This document shows, in pieces, positions 1 through 12,720 of a stretch of DNA of 64,000 nt. How positions within the stretch are numbered: the stretch's first letter is position 1; each line of letters begins with the position of its first letter. A program made the position numbers and the translations under genes. The notes beneath the pieces are model-generated. The model was not told the DNA's origin. It did no database searches and saw nothing but the letters and a program-made list of their open reading frames with translations. Source of the DNA: Liolophura sinensis (lineage: Eukaryota; Mollusca; Polyplacophora; Chitonida; Chitonidae); NCBI RefSeq assembly GCF_032854445.1, contig NC_088299.1:13261608-13325607 (forward strand), read 5' to 3'.

Positions 1-3000
1 GCTATATCAAGTCTGCGTACAGAGACCAAAGCCTTGACCATGGCCCCCACTGTAGCATTGTCCCCTGCCTTCTTCACCCAGCCTCGGATCATCTGGTATG
101 TAACCTCGTGCTGACCCTCCGGCATGTAGTCATGTCTGTAATTGTCAAGTTGACCATCCTGCAAGCCCAGAGCTCGTCCTAAAACACAGACAATCATTTC
201 AACAGGCCTTCACTGACTAAAGGTATTTTATCACACATAAACTTGCATACTTTCACATTTTTGAACAGCTTTTCCATAAATCCACGCCTGTCAAAAAGTA
301 ACTTCAAATAACTGATGAGTTTAAGTGTGCAAACCACACTGCTGGTATTCAGCAAGAGGTGTGATAAGTGGGTGGGTGGGTTTTTATGCTTTTATGTATA
401 TAATTACGCTTTAGGTTTTAGGTCAGACTAACCAAATTTTCAGTCATATGACGACGAGGAATAATTTACAGGCATGTGTACATATACTGTGTATTCTTGT
501 TGCACAGCCAGTCCTTTCATAGTTGGTGAAAAATCTCATAAAATTACAGGCAGTCTTACTGTATGCCCACATTAACAAGTGGTTCAATACCCATGTTTTT
601 GACAATGCCACACCTTGTTTCATACCTGACAGTCCACTACCTGTGCATGTGGCTTTATGAGGCTTTATGAGCCTTTACTCACCAAGTCTGCGCCAAACAG
701 AGCCCACATTGTCAGCCAAGCTGGTAACATGAGATGTTGTCAGCGGAGATGAACTTACTGCCCAAAAAAAAAGAAAACCAGATGAACATATATATTTATT
801 TGATTGGTGTATTATGCCATACATAAGAATATTTCAGTAATATGACAGCAACTAGCATTACTGTGAGAAGAAACCGGCAGAGCCCAGGGGAAGCCCCCAG
901 CCATCCACAGGTTGCTGGCAGACCTTCCCATGTACAGCCGGAGAGTAAGGCAGCATTGACTGGTCTTGAACTTACAGCGACCACATTGGTGGGAAGCTCC
1001 TGGGTCACTGTGCTAAGCTGATGTTTTAATCCCATCAGCAACAGTTGCCCCCAGATACTATATAAATCAAACAACAAACATTTCTTTTGCAAGTGAAAAC
1101 ATAACAGATAAATCAGTTCCTGGAAAACAAGTCTTACAGTATGACATTTAACCCGACGACTGTCACTGGGTTAAAATTAAACAAAACACTAAATCTCATC
1201 AACCGGATATAGATTAAACAATTTCTGACATTGTGACACTCACCAAAGAGTCTTCAACTGAAAATGAGGTGAAAGTTTGCAGACATAGTGTAGCAGACTT
1301 TCATAGCTCAAAGTACTCATTCGTATATGTCGCTGGAGTATCTGGATATGAGCAATGAAATTTAAATACATGTATTTTAAATTTTAATGAACAGTGTAAC
1401 AATAACAAACCTAGTAATCTTCTAATATTCTCATCAATCTCTTGTGGTTTTGGCTCGCTCGGATTCCAATTACTGCCATCATGCCCATAATTGTGGTTTG
1501 TCACCACATGAGTTTCTCCTATGTGGATATTCTCACAATTATTAAAGTTCTGGATATTAACGCCACCTGTGAAGAGAACAGATCGAGGTTTACTTATTTA
1601 TCTATTTCTTTATCAGAGTGGTGTTACCTGTTCATGAGTGAAGCACACCTGAGTGCACAGAATAAACCACTGGCCCTTTAAAACTTCACTAATTGCCAGA
1701 CTTTAAAATAAAGCCAATCCACTGATACAATCATTTTTAACTCATTCTTGATATTATTTAATATCAGATTTCTAAATATTTCTTTAGATTTTCGAAAATG
1801 GAGTTTACCTCAAGAATTACACATTTTATTTTCTAGATAGGTCAAACTCTCACATATTACCCTATTTCTTCTCATTTTCACGACAGATATAAGAAGTGCT
1901 GAAAGCAAAGAATTACAGTTCTCCCTCAGTTTTGTTGAAAAGTTAAATAAATTTGTATTCCAATGTAGTTACATCACAAGTAATAAAAACACACAACACT
2001 TGATTCCTAGTTTCAAACAGAATGGTTTATTCACATGTAGTTATCTACTTTAACAGTTGCATGTATGCCAAGTGAATTCAGACCATTTGAAATTTTGGTA
2101 ACACTGTGAAGGGGAGAGAATCAAAGGTCCAGATTATCTCCCCTTATTTTTGCCAGCCTTTCCAACAAGCCCATCATTCTACATTTCTCACAATTGCATT
2201 GTCAGAAAATAAAAGTCATAAATCATGCTCTGTTTACATTATTCACAAGTATCAGTAACATTTTTGGATAAACAGCTTCATTTTCATGACCCTACCTGGT
2301 ACGGCAAAACTTGGCATGGATTTACTCTTTGAACCAGAGCCCTGAAAGGGAAACAAGGCATTCATAGAGTAGAAACAGCTCACTACGTGAAAACATCAGT
2401 AAAACAATGCTTATCACAAGAACACCAAAACACTGCTTTGTACATTCAAGGAATAAATTTTCAGAATTTCTTTTCAGTTATATGTCTCAAATTCTTGCCC
2501 CACCTGATATGGAACTAAATGGAAATTTAAATACACTAGGCCACACTAATTTAACTCTCTGATTTATTTATTGTATTTGATTGGTGTTTTTAAGCCGTAC
2601 TCAAGAATATTCCACTTATACAAAGGCAGCCCACACTGGTTTATAGGCAAAGTTGCAGCAGAGTATAAAAATATAAATCAGACTGAAAAACAAAATGTAA
2701 GTGGGAAGGTCTGGTACCAGCCTGCGGATGGTTAGGGGTTTCCCCCGGGCTCTGACCGGTTTCCTCCCACAATAATGCTGACAACTGTCGTATAAATGAA
2801 ATATTCTTGAGTATGGTGTTTAACACCAGGTTACCAGGTTTTGCTTTTTTATTTTTAGTTTTGCCATGCCTGTAAAACATAAACTAAAACTTTGTGACCT
2901 TCACACCTGAATATGTGTATCTCCAAATCAATGATTACGACTGCTACACAGGTACCAGCTTACAATGAATTTTCAACCACATATAGGTAAATTTGTATTA

Positions 3001-3541
3001 CGTTAAAAATACATAAATCCTATTCTTTACTTCTTAAGGTGTGTTAGGAATTAAAATGTTGTGCTTGCGTTTATATAAGTATGTTTTCAGAAGACCATAG
3101 GTGTTTTTATGAAATAAAGATCAAACAAACCTAGGAAGCCATCAAATAAATATAAATGGTCACAGCAAACCTACGACATTATTTAAAAGTACCCGGTGAT
3201 TTATCCTGTAACTGTTGTTGGTAGCATGTTGTCTGCGGCATGATCTTGACCAGACTCCAAGTCCTTAATGGTTTGTACATGAATGAAAATGAACTCACCG
3301 ATAAATGCTTTACACTCAGAACAGCTTGCTCTGCATCACGTATAGCCTGTTCTACGTCGGCTCTGTCCCGTTGTGGGAGAAAGCTAAGTGCCGTGTCCAT
3401 TCCTTGGGCAGATACATGGTGTGAAGAAGGTTGGCGTCGTGTCCTGCCTCGTCGGGCAGACGCCCCACGTCCAGCAGATTGGGGCTTGTCAAAAGGTTCA
3501 GCATCAGTCTCCAATTTCTCCTGCTGCCTTGCACCAGACAT
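1..3541 (-). CDS. IMD/RIPK1-like death-domain adaptor (3' end outside window)
   Basis: Coding exons on the minus strand: 3299-3541, 2296-2341, 1411-1566, 683-757 and 1-178 (continuing off the left edge). All join in phase with GT-AG sites, giving 232 residues so far. The ATG at 3541 is preceded in frame by a stop 9 nt upstream, so this start is well supported. Seen: residues 10-13 are LETD, followed by AEPF (14-17); residues 101-118 hold a RHIM-like segment with core IHIG; residues about 162-232 form a death domain (LADNVGSVWRRLGRALGL, then an MIRGW helix). Known: Drosophila IMD has the same order (caspase site LEKD/AAPV, cryptic RHIM, death domain) and links peptidoglycan receptors to FADD, DREDD and NF-kB; RIPK1 has RHIM plus death domain behind a kinase. 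No kinase can precede this start. Inferred: an innate-immune or cell-death adaptor in the cytosol. Orthology to IMD is likely but not proven. Confidence 0.8.
405..530 (+). repeat. Fragment of dispersed 'ttaggtcagac...ttttcagtcatatgacgacgagg' repeat
   Basis: Within the last full intron of the IMD-like gene. It carries the block with ttttcagtcatatgacgacg and then a gtgtacatatactgtgt stretch that recurs at 10788-10920 and 45778-45905. The family is dispersed and non-coding; its class was not determined. Confidence 0.45.
793..1022 (-). repeat. tRNA-headed SINE copy
   Basis: Starts with the family tail (tttatttgattggtgt), passes through the rccgggcagagccc-type body and ends in the tRNA-like part (cagcgaccacattggtggga). 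It is therefore inserted on the minus strand, in the IMD-like gene's intron between exons 4 and 3. The copy is diverged, so it is not recent. Confidence 0.75.
2574..2835. repeat. Two SINE pieces in opposite orientation
   Basis: 2574-2650 matches the SINE tail read on the minus strand (gattggtgtttttaagccgtactcaagaatattc). 2698-2835 matches the SINE body and tail on the plus strand (gtgggaaggtc ... ctgaccggtttcctccca ... aaatattcttgagtatggtg). The pair sits in intron 1 of the IMD-like gene and could fold back on itself. Confidence 0.65.
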
Positions 3542-5585
3542 CTTCACATACTAATCTATGTAAAGAAGAAGACATTCCATACTTTAGCTGAAGATAATAA
3601 TGTATGCATGTACGCTTGGGTTTAATTCATTGTTTTTAAGATAGTAATGAATGAATGGTTACAGTTCAATGCCACTTTGGTAATATTACTGCCATACTGT
3701 GACGAAAACGTTTAAAAGATGAGACCATAAATGGTTTTCACTGCAATGAGAACATTGATTTAAACCATGATACACAACACATCTTAACAGCAAATTTGAC
3801 GTGGACCTATTCTGTTCACGAGGGTCACACGGGAGAGCTCTAGGTTAGTCATCTTTTATGCCAAGCTTGTCTNNNNNNNNNNNNNNNNNNNNNNNNNNNN
3901 NNNNNNNNNNNNNNNNNNNNNNNNNNNNNNNNNNNNNNNNNNNNNNNNNNNNNNNNNNNNNNNNNNNNNNNNNNNNNNNNNNNNNNNNNNNNNNNNNNNN
4001 NNNNNNNNNNNNNNNNNNNNNNNNNNNNNNNNNNNNNNNNNNNNNNNNNNNNNNNNNNNNNNNNNNNNNNNNTATATACATGTACATGTCGTAAGTATTG
4101 AAGCCGGTTGCCAATTGACGTTTGTCAAATTATCCTTCACAGAGGTCGTCATAAATATGAGGATTATGGACACCAGTCAATGAGTAACCATGTAGCTCAT
4201 TATGTCTGTACCCCCACGTGGCCATTGTTGACCATTGAAAAGCGAAGTATTTTGTCTGTTGGGGGATAAAATAACTTGTACATGACTTCAACGTTTAATA
4301 TTACCGTCATGGATAATAGATATGGATATGTAAACCTATATATTCTGCTCTCAAAGAATTGGCCTTACTCTCCTTTGGCAGGCGACCGTGGCTGTAGGTG
4401 TACGACCGGTACACTTAAAAAAGCAATCTGTTCAATTTGACAGAAAGTTTTTTGTGTGAGAAATACTAGAATGTATACTATTATTATCACACAATATTCT
4501 ATCATATTCAACATAATATCCTGTTAGTCTAGTGATACAAATCTTGTTCACATCTCTAACTGCACAAAACATGTGTACAAAGCCGGCACCGCTATTTAGA
4601 GTATAATGCGTATTTCTCGATGGTAATAATGGAAAGTCAAATCAGCTAATCGCCTTGTTTTGCCCCCCCCCCCCCACTCCCCACACACACACACTTATTA
4701 GGCAGACAGGATGGAGTCAAAATTCAAAAATGGATTTCAACCAAACTCAAATTCACGCTACACAAGGGTCAAGTATAAGTAAGAACATTGTTTCAAATTG
4801 TATCATTCCCAGAGTAAATCACCGCCCTTTACCAGGTACATGTATTTGAAAAATTTCCTGACTTAAACCCGCAGCCAAACAAGCGAGAGCGCGCGGACCA
4901 GATGGGCCTGGGTCTCATCTGTTGCAATAAAAGCGTCCATGGAGCGCGTTATACTTATGAACCAACTAAGGTCCAGAATGAAATCAAAAGCTACAAAGTC
5001 ATGGCATCAAATTGTTAAGTTAAACCCCAAAGCACTCACTCACTCACTCCAATTGTTAATGTTAAAGGGTATACATGGAACGGCTGTTCTTCATTTCTAA
5101 ATAGGGTGTGCGCGGCATGGAATAACATATAAAAGCACAAAATAGGTCAGCTTTGTTTTTGGGGATTGTAAGAACAATTTTCCTATAACCCCAGATGTCG
5201 TTCTGAAAATCAAGTACGCTAACAGTGAAAGCTGTCAAGGCAGCGTGTTGAGGGTGAAAGCCCGAAATGGGGCGTTACGTTGCCAAGGTAGCATACCTAT
5301 GTTGTAAACAACTCATTCTATAACTCGTGTTGTAAACGGCTTATCCTAATACCACAGTCTATTGTACTTAACTACCCGGACTTACGTCACTGGTAAGGTA
5401 CCTGCATGGTTTCAACAGGTAACGACTATCCCGCATTTGATAGAGACCTTCTCCATGGAAATATCGCTCCGCGGAAAATCGGCTAGAGATATTAATCCAT
5501 AAGCCATATTAAGTGAGGGCGGACTGATTTTTATCGCGGTTTTTCACGGTAACTATGTGTAAACATTTGGCCGAGAGTGCTTGCA
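3542..5585. other. Intergenic region between IMD-like gene and beta-tubulin
   Basis: No gene recognised. It holds a 200-base N gap (3873-4072), a poly-C/CA tract near 4663-4694 and a short dispersed-repeat fragment ending in a cactcactcactcact run (about 5010-5055). The right part (about 5100-5580) is the likely tubulin promoter region. The two flanking genes are divergent, so both 5' regions must lie here. Confidence 0.6.
3873..4072. other. Assembly gap (200 N)
   Basis: A run of exactly 200 N. The round size suggests a placeholder in the assembly, so the true distance is unknown. Confidence 0.95.
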
Positions 5586-5592
5586 TATATAA
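5586..5592 (+). promoter_or_regulatory. TATA box of beta-tubulin
   Basis: TATATAA, 87 bp before the start codon. A transcription start about 30 bp downstream (near 5615-5620) would leave a short 5' leader of about 60 nt without upstream ATG codons. No other core motif was needed to place it. Confidence 0.65.
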
Positions 5593-5678
5593 GGTGAGGT
5601 AACTCTGGGAACTATCATCAAAGCATCTCCCCAGCTTTCCAGCCTTAGCCAAACGGTTCAGCCCAATCTGCCGACATC

Positions 5679-8154
<2,476 letters not shown>

Positions 8155-8900
8155 TACCATCCGCATTAAAGCATATCAGTACAGTCGGTGTAAAGTTGGT
8201 GCAAACATCGAACTGACTGATTAAATGCCAATACCAACTGTTCATTCACTTGTATAGATTCATAGATTTCTAAATTAAAAACACAATTCCTTTAATAAGA
8301 ACAAATAGCCAAAGAACACGTGTTAATGAGATCGGTCAGTTGGAGCTGAATAATTCAAACTGTCCAAGTAGAAATGACCAATGAAAATCACTGACAGGAC
8401 AGACAGACTCGGGTCCAAGCTGAACTGACCATTGTTCTGCTGAAATTAATACGTTGCCAGTTTGCCGCGCATCCCTCTCCCTCACATCACGTTATTAGAA
8501 AGGCAGGAATGAGCAAAAGACTATCCAAAAGATTAGTTTCAATTGCCAAAGGCGAAAAATATTTCCCATTCCAATGAATTACATGTAATACGTTTAACTA
8601 TCTCATCCCCACGTCCTGTTTCGCAATTTCGGTTACTTGGCGTTTATTGCCTTAAGGATACTGATAGAAATTCGTCTCCAGTTGCCCGAAACCGAGACAC
8701 TGTTAAATAATAGCAAATCTGTATTCATCATCCGGTGACTTGACCAAGATCCAGTGTTACATCTGACAATAATGTATCGTTAGTGTTTCTGACGTTTCAG
8801 GATCTAGTTGTGACACGATCACTCTCTATGTACATTCAGTTCATCTCGACCATGCAATATGAACATGATGTATAATTGAATAAACTTGTTCATTATATAC
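8155..8900 (+). other. Probable 3' UTR of beta-tubulin
   Basis: Follows the TAA stop and contains no other ORF of interest. An AATAAA at 8879-8884 followed by a GT-rich stretch (actgacttttgtttgtt) is the best polyadenylation signal, implying a 3' UTR of roughly 740 nt. An ATTAAA at 8165 could serve as an early alternative. Confidence 0.5.
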
Positions 8901-9055
8901 ACTGACTTTTGTTTGTTATGTGCCTAATATAGAGGAGCATATGTATATTCACTATACATTATAAATCATTTTTCGTGCTTCGAAATTCCTATACATTCAT
9001 TCATTTTCAGGTAACATTATGATTACTACAAGACCAGGGTATACTCAATAATTGT

Positions 9056-9274
9056 TTGAGCATTTCATACCTGGACGATTGGATATTCACGTGTCCGAAG
9101 AACGCTTCCTGGAATCGTGTCCAGAAGAGACGGAAGGACAGCAAGAAATTTTTCACTTATATATACTACAGAGGTCAGGTTAATCAATGGAGGAAAGCAC
9201 TGGAAGCTCACGTCTGTCACTTTAGGTACCTGGCAAATCTCCGGGCTTTAAAGGAGAACGAAACCAAAAAATGA
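9056..9274 (+). CDS. Small unrecognised ORF (possible exon)
   Basis: A 72-codon ORF with a more coding-like composition than its surroundings, rich in W, K, R and aromatic residues (LDDWIFTCPKNASWNRVQKR near the start, LRALKENETKK at the end). There is no signal peptide or membrane segment. No family was recognised and no partner exons were found between the tubulin 3' UTR and here. It could be a terminal exon, a gene relic or chance. Confidence 0.2.
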   Translation: MSISYLDDWIFTCPKNASWNRVQKRRKDSKKFFTYIYYRGQVNQWRKALEAHVCHFRYLANLRALKENETKK

Positions 9275-9447
9275 AACGAACTGTATATGGATATCTGTAA
9301 AATGTTATGGATATGTATGGTATTCAACATTTTTGGCAACTTTTCTTTCAGGAGAAGACGACATTTGAAAAAATGTATTATGGGTATATGGGAGCACCTT
9401 TTCGTATGATAGACGTGTGACACATTCATGGATAAATCGGAGGGGGT

Positions 9448-9720
9448 GGGGGGGCTCCGTGGCTCAGTTGGTTAGCGCGCTAGCGCAGCGTTATATCCCA
9501 GGAGTCTCTCACCAATGCGGTCGCTGTGATTTCAAGTCCAGCTCATGCTGCTTTCCTCTCCGGCCGTACGTGGGAAGTTCTACCAGCAACCTGCGGATGG
9601 TCGTGAATTTCCCCCGGGCTCTGCCCGGTTTCCACCCACCAAAATGATGGCCGCCGTCGTCTAGGTGAAATATTCTTGAGTATGACGTAAAACGCCAATC
9701 AAATAAATAATAAATAAATA
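9448..9720 (+). repeat. Near-complete tRNA-derived SINE
   Basis: The clearest copy in the window. The head has a tRNA A-box-like ggctcagttggttagcgcgc and a B-box-like gtgatttcaagtcc. The body has ctctgcccggtttccaccca and the tail aaatattcttgagtatgacg, then an (aata) run. It lies in an intergenic region inside one arm of the tandem duplication. Pol III transcription is known for such families; whether this copy is active was not determined. Confidence 0.85.
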
Positions 9721-10787
9721 TTATGGATAAGTGCTTTAATCGGAATGTGATGCCTGTCTATAAGGAATTTATTTGAGCGAGAATCAGGTTACTGCTTCTA
9801 AAAACACGTGTTAAACAAAGAATTTTAACCATATTTATATTTAGAATACATCCATAAATATTGTCATAATTCAGATTTAACATATGTGTTGGGATATAAA
9901 CAACAAATCTACATTCAAATAAAGTAATTAATTAATTAATTAAATACTTAATTATTTTCGCATTCTCGTTTAGAGTATATGTATGCATACATGTGTCGGA
10001 CTCTCATTATATCAACAGATGGTTGCAAATATCCACCACACTAAAAATACTTTCAAAAGACATTTAAAAAAAAGCATATTTAGAAATAAACTTTCACAGC
10101 CTTTCATAAACAGATGTAAAAAGATTGTTTTCTTCTCCTTTAAGATTCAGCTGAACCAGTGAAAGCTGGGGAGTGGGCGAGAAAAATATTCATGAGTCAG
10201 ACAACAATCATTAAGATAATATCAGATTAGCCATGCCGCGAGAGCTGGATTTGACCCGGGACTTGATTCCTCGGTTGAAAATTAAACAAATGAAAAGGGT
10301 CGGATCTAATCACAACGCATGGTGCTTAGCTGATATAATGGGAAATTACCAGTTCTATTGCCTTCATTTTCAGTCTCTTTGACGATAGCTAGAATCAACT
10401 GTTTACAGTTTTGAGTATTTGGGCTCAACACATTTAATTTACCTTGAGCATAACCCACCGACACAACCCTCGGACAACAACTCCAATAAGACACGTGTAG
10501 AAGCAGGTAGTATTTATCTATCTTCTGATTTCGTTTTGTAATGATTGGAACATCGTAATTCCGATTCAGGCCTATAGTTGTTAAAATGTCTTTCTTTCTT
10601 AAAAGGCTTCTCATGTTAGAGATGTAGTGGCGAAGCGGAGTGTGTCATTTTTGAGCAATTCCACACCATTGACGTCTAATAAATTGTAGTTGTATCATCA
10701 TAGCATTTGTTAAAACTAATTCTGCTTAAGAAAAGGTGCTAGGAGGCTTGTCATTTGCTATCATTTAACCATTTAAATGAATGAATG

Positions 10788-10920
10788 CTTGCTTGGGCTT
10801 TAAAGTCGTACTTAACAATTTTTCAGTAAAATGACAACGAGGGGTCATTAGACGTGTGTACATGTAGTGTGTTTTAGTGTGGCAGGGTAAGTCCATGCCG
10901 CCAAATTGCTGCATCCACTT
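10788..10920 (+). repeat. Dispersed 'cttgggctttaaagtcgtacttaac' repeat
   Basis: Contains the family core gtcgtacttaacaatttttcag and then gtgtgtacatgtagtgtg. Same family as 405-530, 45778-45905 and (reversed) 51505-51568. Non-coding. Confidence 0.6.
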
Positions 10921-11479
10921 TGAGGGGGAGAAAACATAAAAATGACATAAAATTCAGATGAAAGAGTGCGAAAGGTTATTCCTAAATGTGGTCTTCAGTA
11001 TGTTTTCCGATCTTTCCTTAAGGAGAAAAAGACATTGAAAATAATTTGTGTATGGTGGGTATTTGAGACCACCTTTCGGCATTTATAGTCTTCGATTAAT
11101 AATGTCATAAATGAGGATGTAACACAGGTTTAATAAATATTTTTGCACTAGAATTTGTTCTTTTCAGCTAACAAATGTATTAAACCTCAGTTTGGATCAT
11201 ATTTATGTTTATAATATGTTCATAAATATTATCATAATTTTGGTTAAATGCACGTTTCTATATAAACAACAAATTTACATTCAAATAAATTTATTAGACA
11301 AGCATCACATCCTTATTTAGAACAGTATTGTGCAAATACCAAAAGTTGGACCCAAATACCCACCATACAAAAATATTTTCAAATACCCTTTCCTCCTGAA
11401 AAAAAAATCCAGACCATATTTGCAAATAAGTTTTGAGGCCCTTTCATCTAATTTTGGCATCATTTTTATATTTTTCTTC

Positions 11480-11705
11480 TCTTTTAAGTGTTCTCCCGAA
11501 GACACCAGACATGACACCCCGCCCAGTCTCATTATGCTGCCATCGGGCCAACCATTTTCCTTACTCAGTGCTGAGCGCCAAGCAAGGCAGCAGCAAGTAC
11601 CATTTTTAAAGTCTTTGGTATGACACGACCCTGGTTTTATCCCGGGTCCCCCGATTCCGAGGCGGACGCTCCAACCATCATGGAACCGAAGGCGTCAGCA
11701 TTTAA
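11480..11705 (-). repeat. Second SINE-like repeat with tRNA-like end
   Basis: Starts gaagacaccagacatgacacc and ends with a tRNA-like segment (cccgggtcccccgattccga, ggcggacgctccaaccatca), consistent with a tRNA-derived head read on the minus strand. Its gaagacaccagacatgacacc part resembles the 53-bp tandem repeat at 31247-31508. Confidence 0.55.
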
Positions 11706-12684
11706 ATGAACAGTTTTTATAAAACTGTAACTGTGGTAAATTGACAGGACATATTTCACGGGTTACCTGTGACCATTGCCAGTGATCACACTGTCGTCGC
11801 TGCTCTGGTTTTACTCGCTATACTGTAAGTATTTAATGACTTTAGGTTTTTGTGAAAGGCACAGTAAGAAGTGCTGTGGAGTACATGTGATTAAGATGAC
11901 GATGTTAAGGTTATCTAAGGAAGATTGTTGACAATACACTGTTGAACACATTTTAGCACGCGGCCTTAGATGCAAGCCACCAGAAATAATTCTGTTCATC
12001 CCTATAGATTTGATTTGTGTGGCGCATCTTCAGTTCTCACATGTACGGCATTATACAGGTGCAATGCATATAGTTGCATGCGAAGACATACATCAATTTG
12101 CCCCAAGGTGAAAGGTCCTGAAGTACGTTTATGTACAGTACATCTTTGTGTTATGCACCTACACTTTTGTTTCCTGGTTTTTATTTTTCATTGTGCTTAA
12201 GAATATTTTACCTGTATGACGTCAGACAGGTTTATGTTTGAAGGAAACTGGAGCAAACTATCGCATCTCGCCTAGAACTAGAAAAAAATCTCTGGACTTT
12301 ACACAAAAAGACACAGCAAGATCAACCGGAAATGGATTCAGAAATGCTCGGAAATGGATTCAGAAATGCCCCAGTGCCCATTAGTGAAGGGTTCGTCATG
12401 ACGGAAGAAAAGGTGGACTGGGAACAATGTCTTGGCTATTTGGCATTACCCCAGTACCAAATTTATGAGGGTTTGGGCGACATCTAGTCCGAGGTAGGAT
12501 TGGGGCCTCCCTTGGCCGAACAGAAATTTGCCAATCCTGGGCGCACGCACGTTATTATGCTGACAGGTAGGTAGTTTTTGTCCAGGAATATGTCCTGGAG
12601 ATCGAACTCGGTGTCGAGTAAGAATTACAAAACACAGTCAAACTGTTCATGGCTAGCCCGTTACTTGTAAATCGCATTTTTACA

Positions 12685-12720
<36 letters not shown>

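Larger units (their letters stand above)
9290..11510. repeat. Diverged tandem duplication
   Basis: Three blocks recur in the same order. The aggagaa(g/a)acg/aga-catt ... atgggtat block occurs at about 9345-9420 and 11015-11090. The ataaacaacaaat(c/t)tacattcaaataaa block occurs at about 9830-9930 and 11185-11295. The caaatacccaccatac...aaaatattttcaaa block occurs at about 10020-10130 and 11335-11480. The first copy has been lengthened by a SINE at 9448-9720. The copies are well diverged and non-coding. Confidence 0.55.

Noticed and set aside
1244-1257. A 14-nt micro-exon in the IMD-like gene with good acceptor and donor
   Set aside because: Including it would throw the death-domain exon (683-757) out of frame; exon 3 joins that exon directly in phase.
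3240-3625. Plus-strand ORFs opposite exon 1 of the IMD-like gene
   Set aside because: They are shadows of the GC-rich minus-strand coding exon; only the minus frame has matching splice phases and domain logic.
3845-4173. Reading frames spanning the N run
   Set aside because: They are open only because the bases are unknown.
9460-9535. Possible tRNA gene
   Set aside because: The A- and B-box-like sequence is the head of a SINE (9448-9720); no complete cloverleaf with a 3' acceptor stem is seen.
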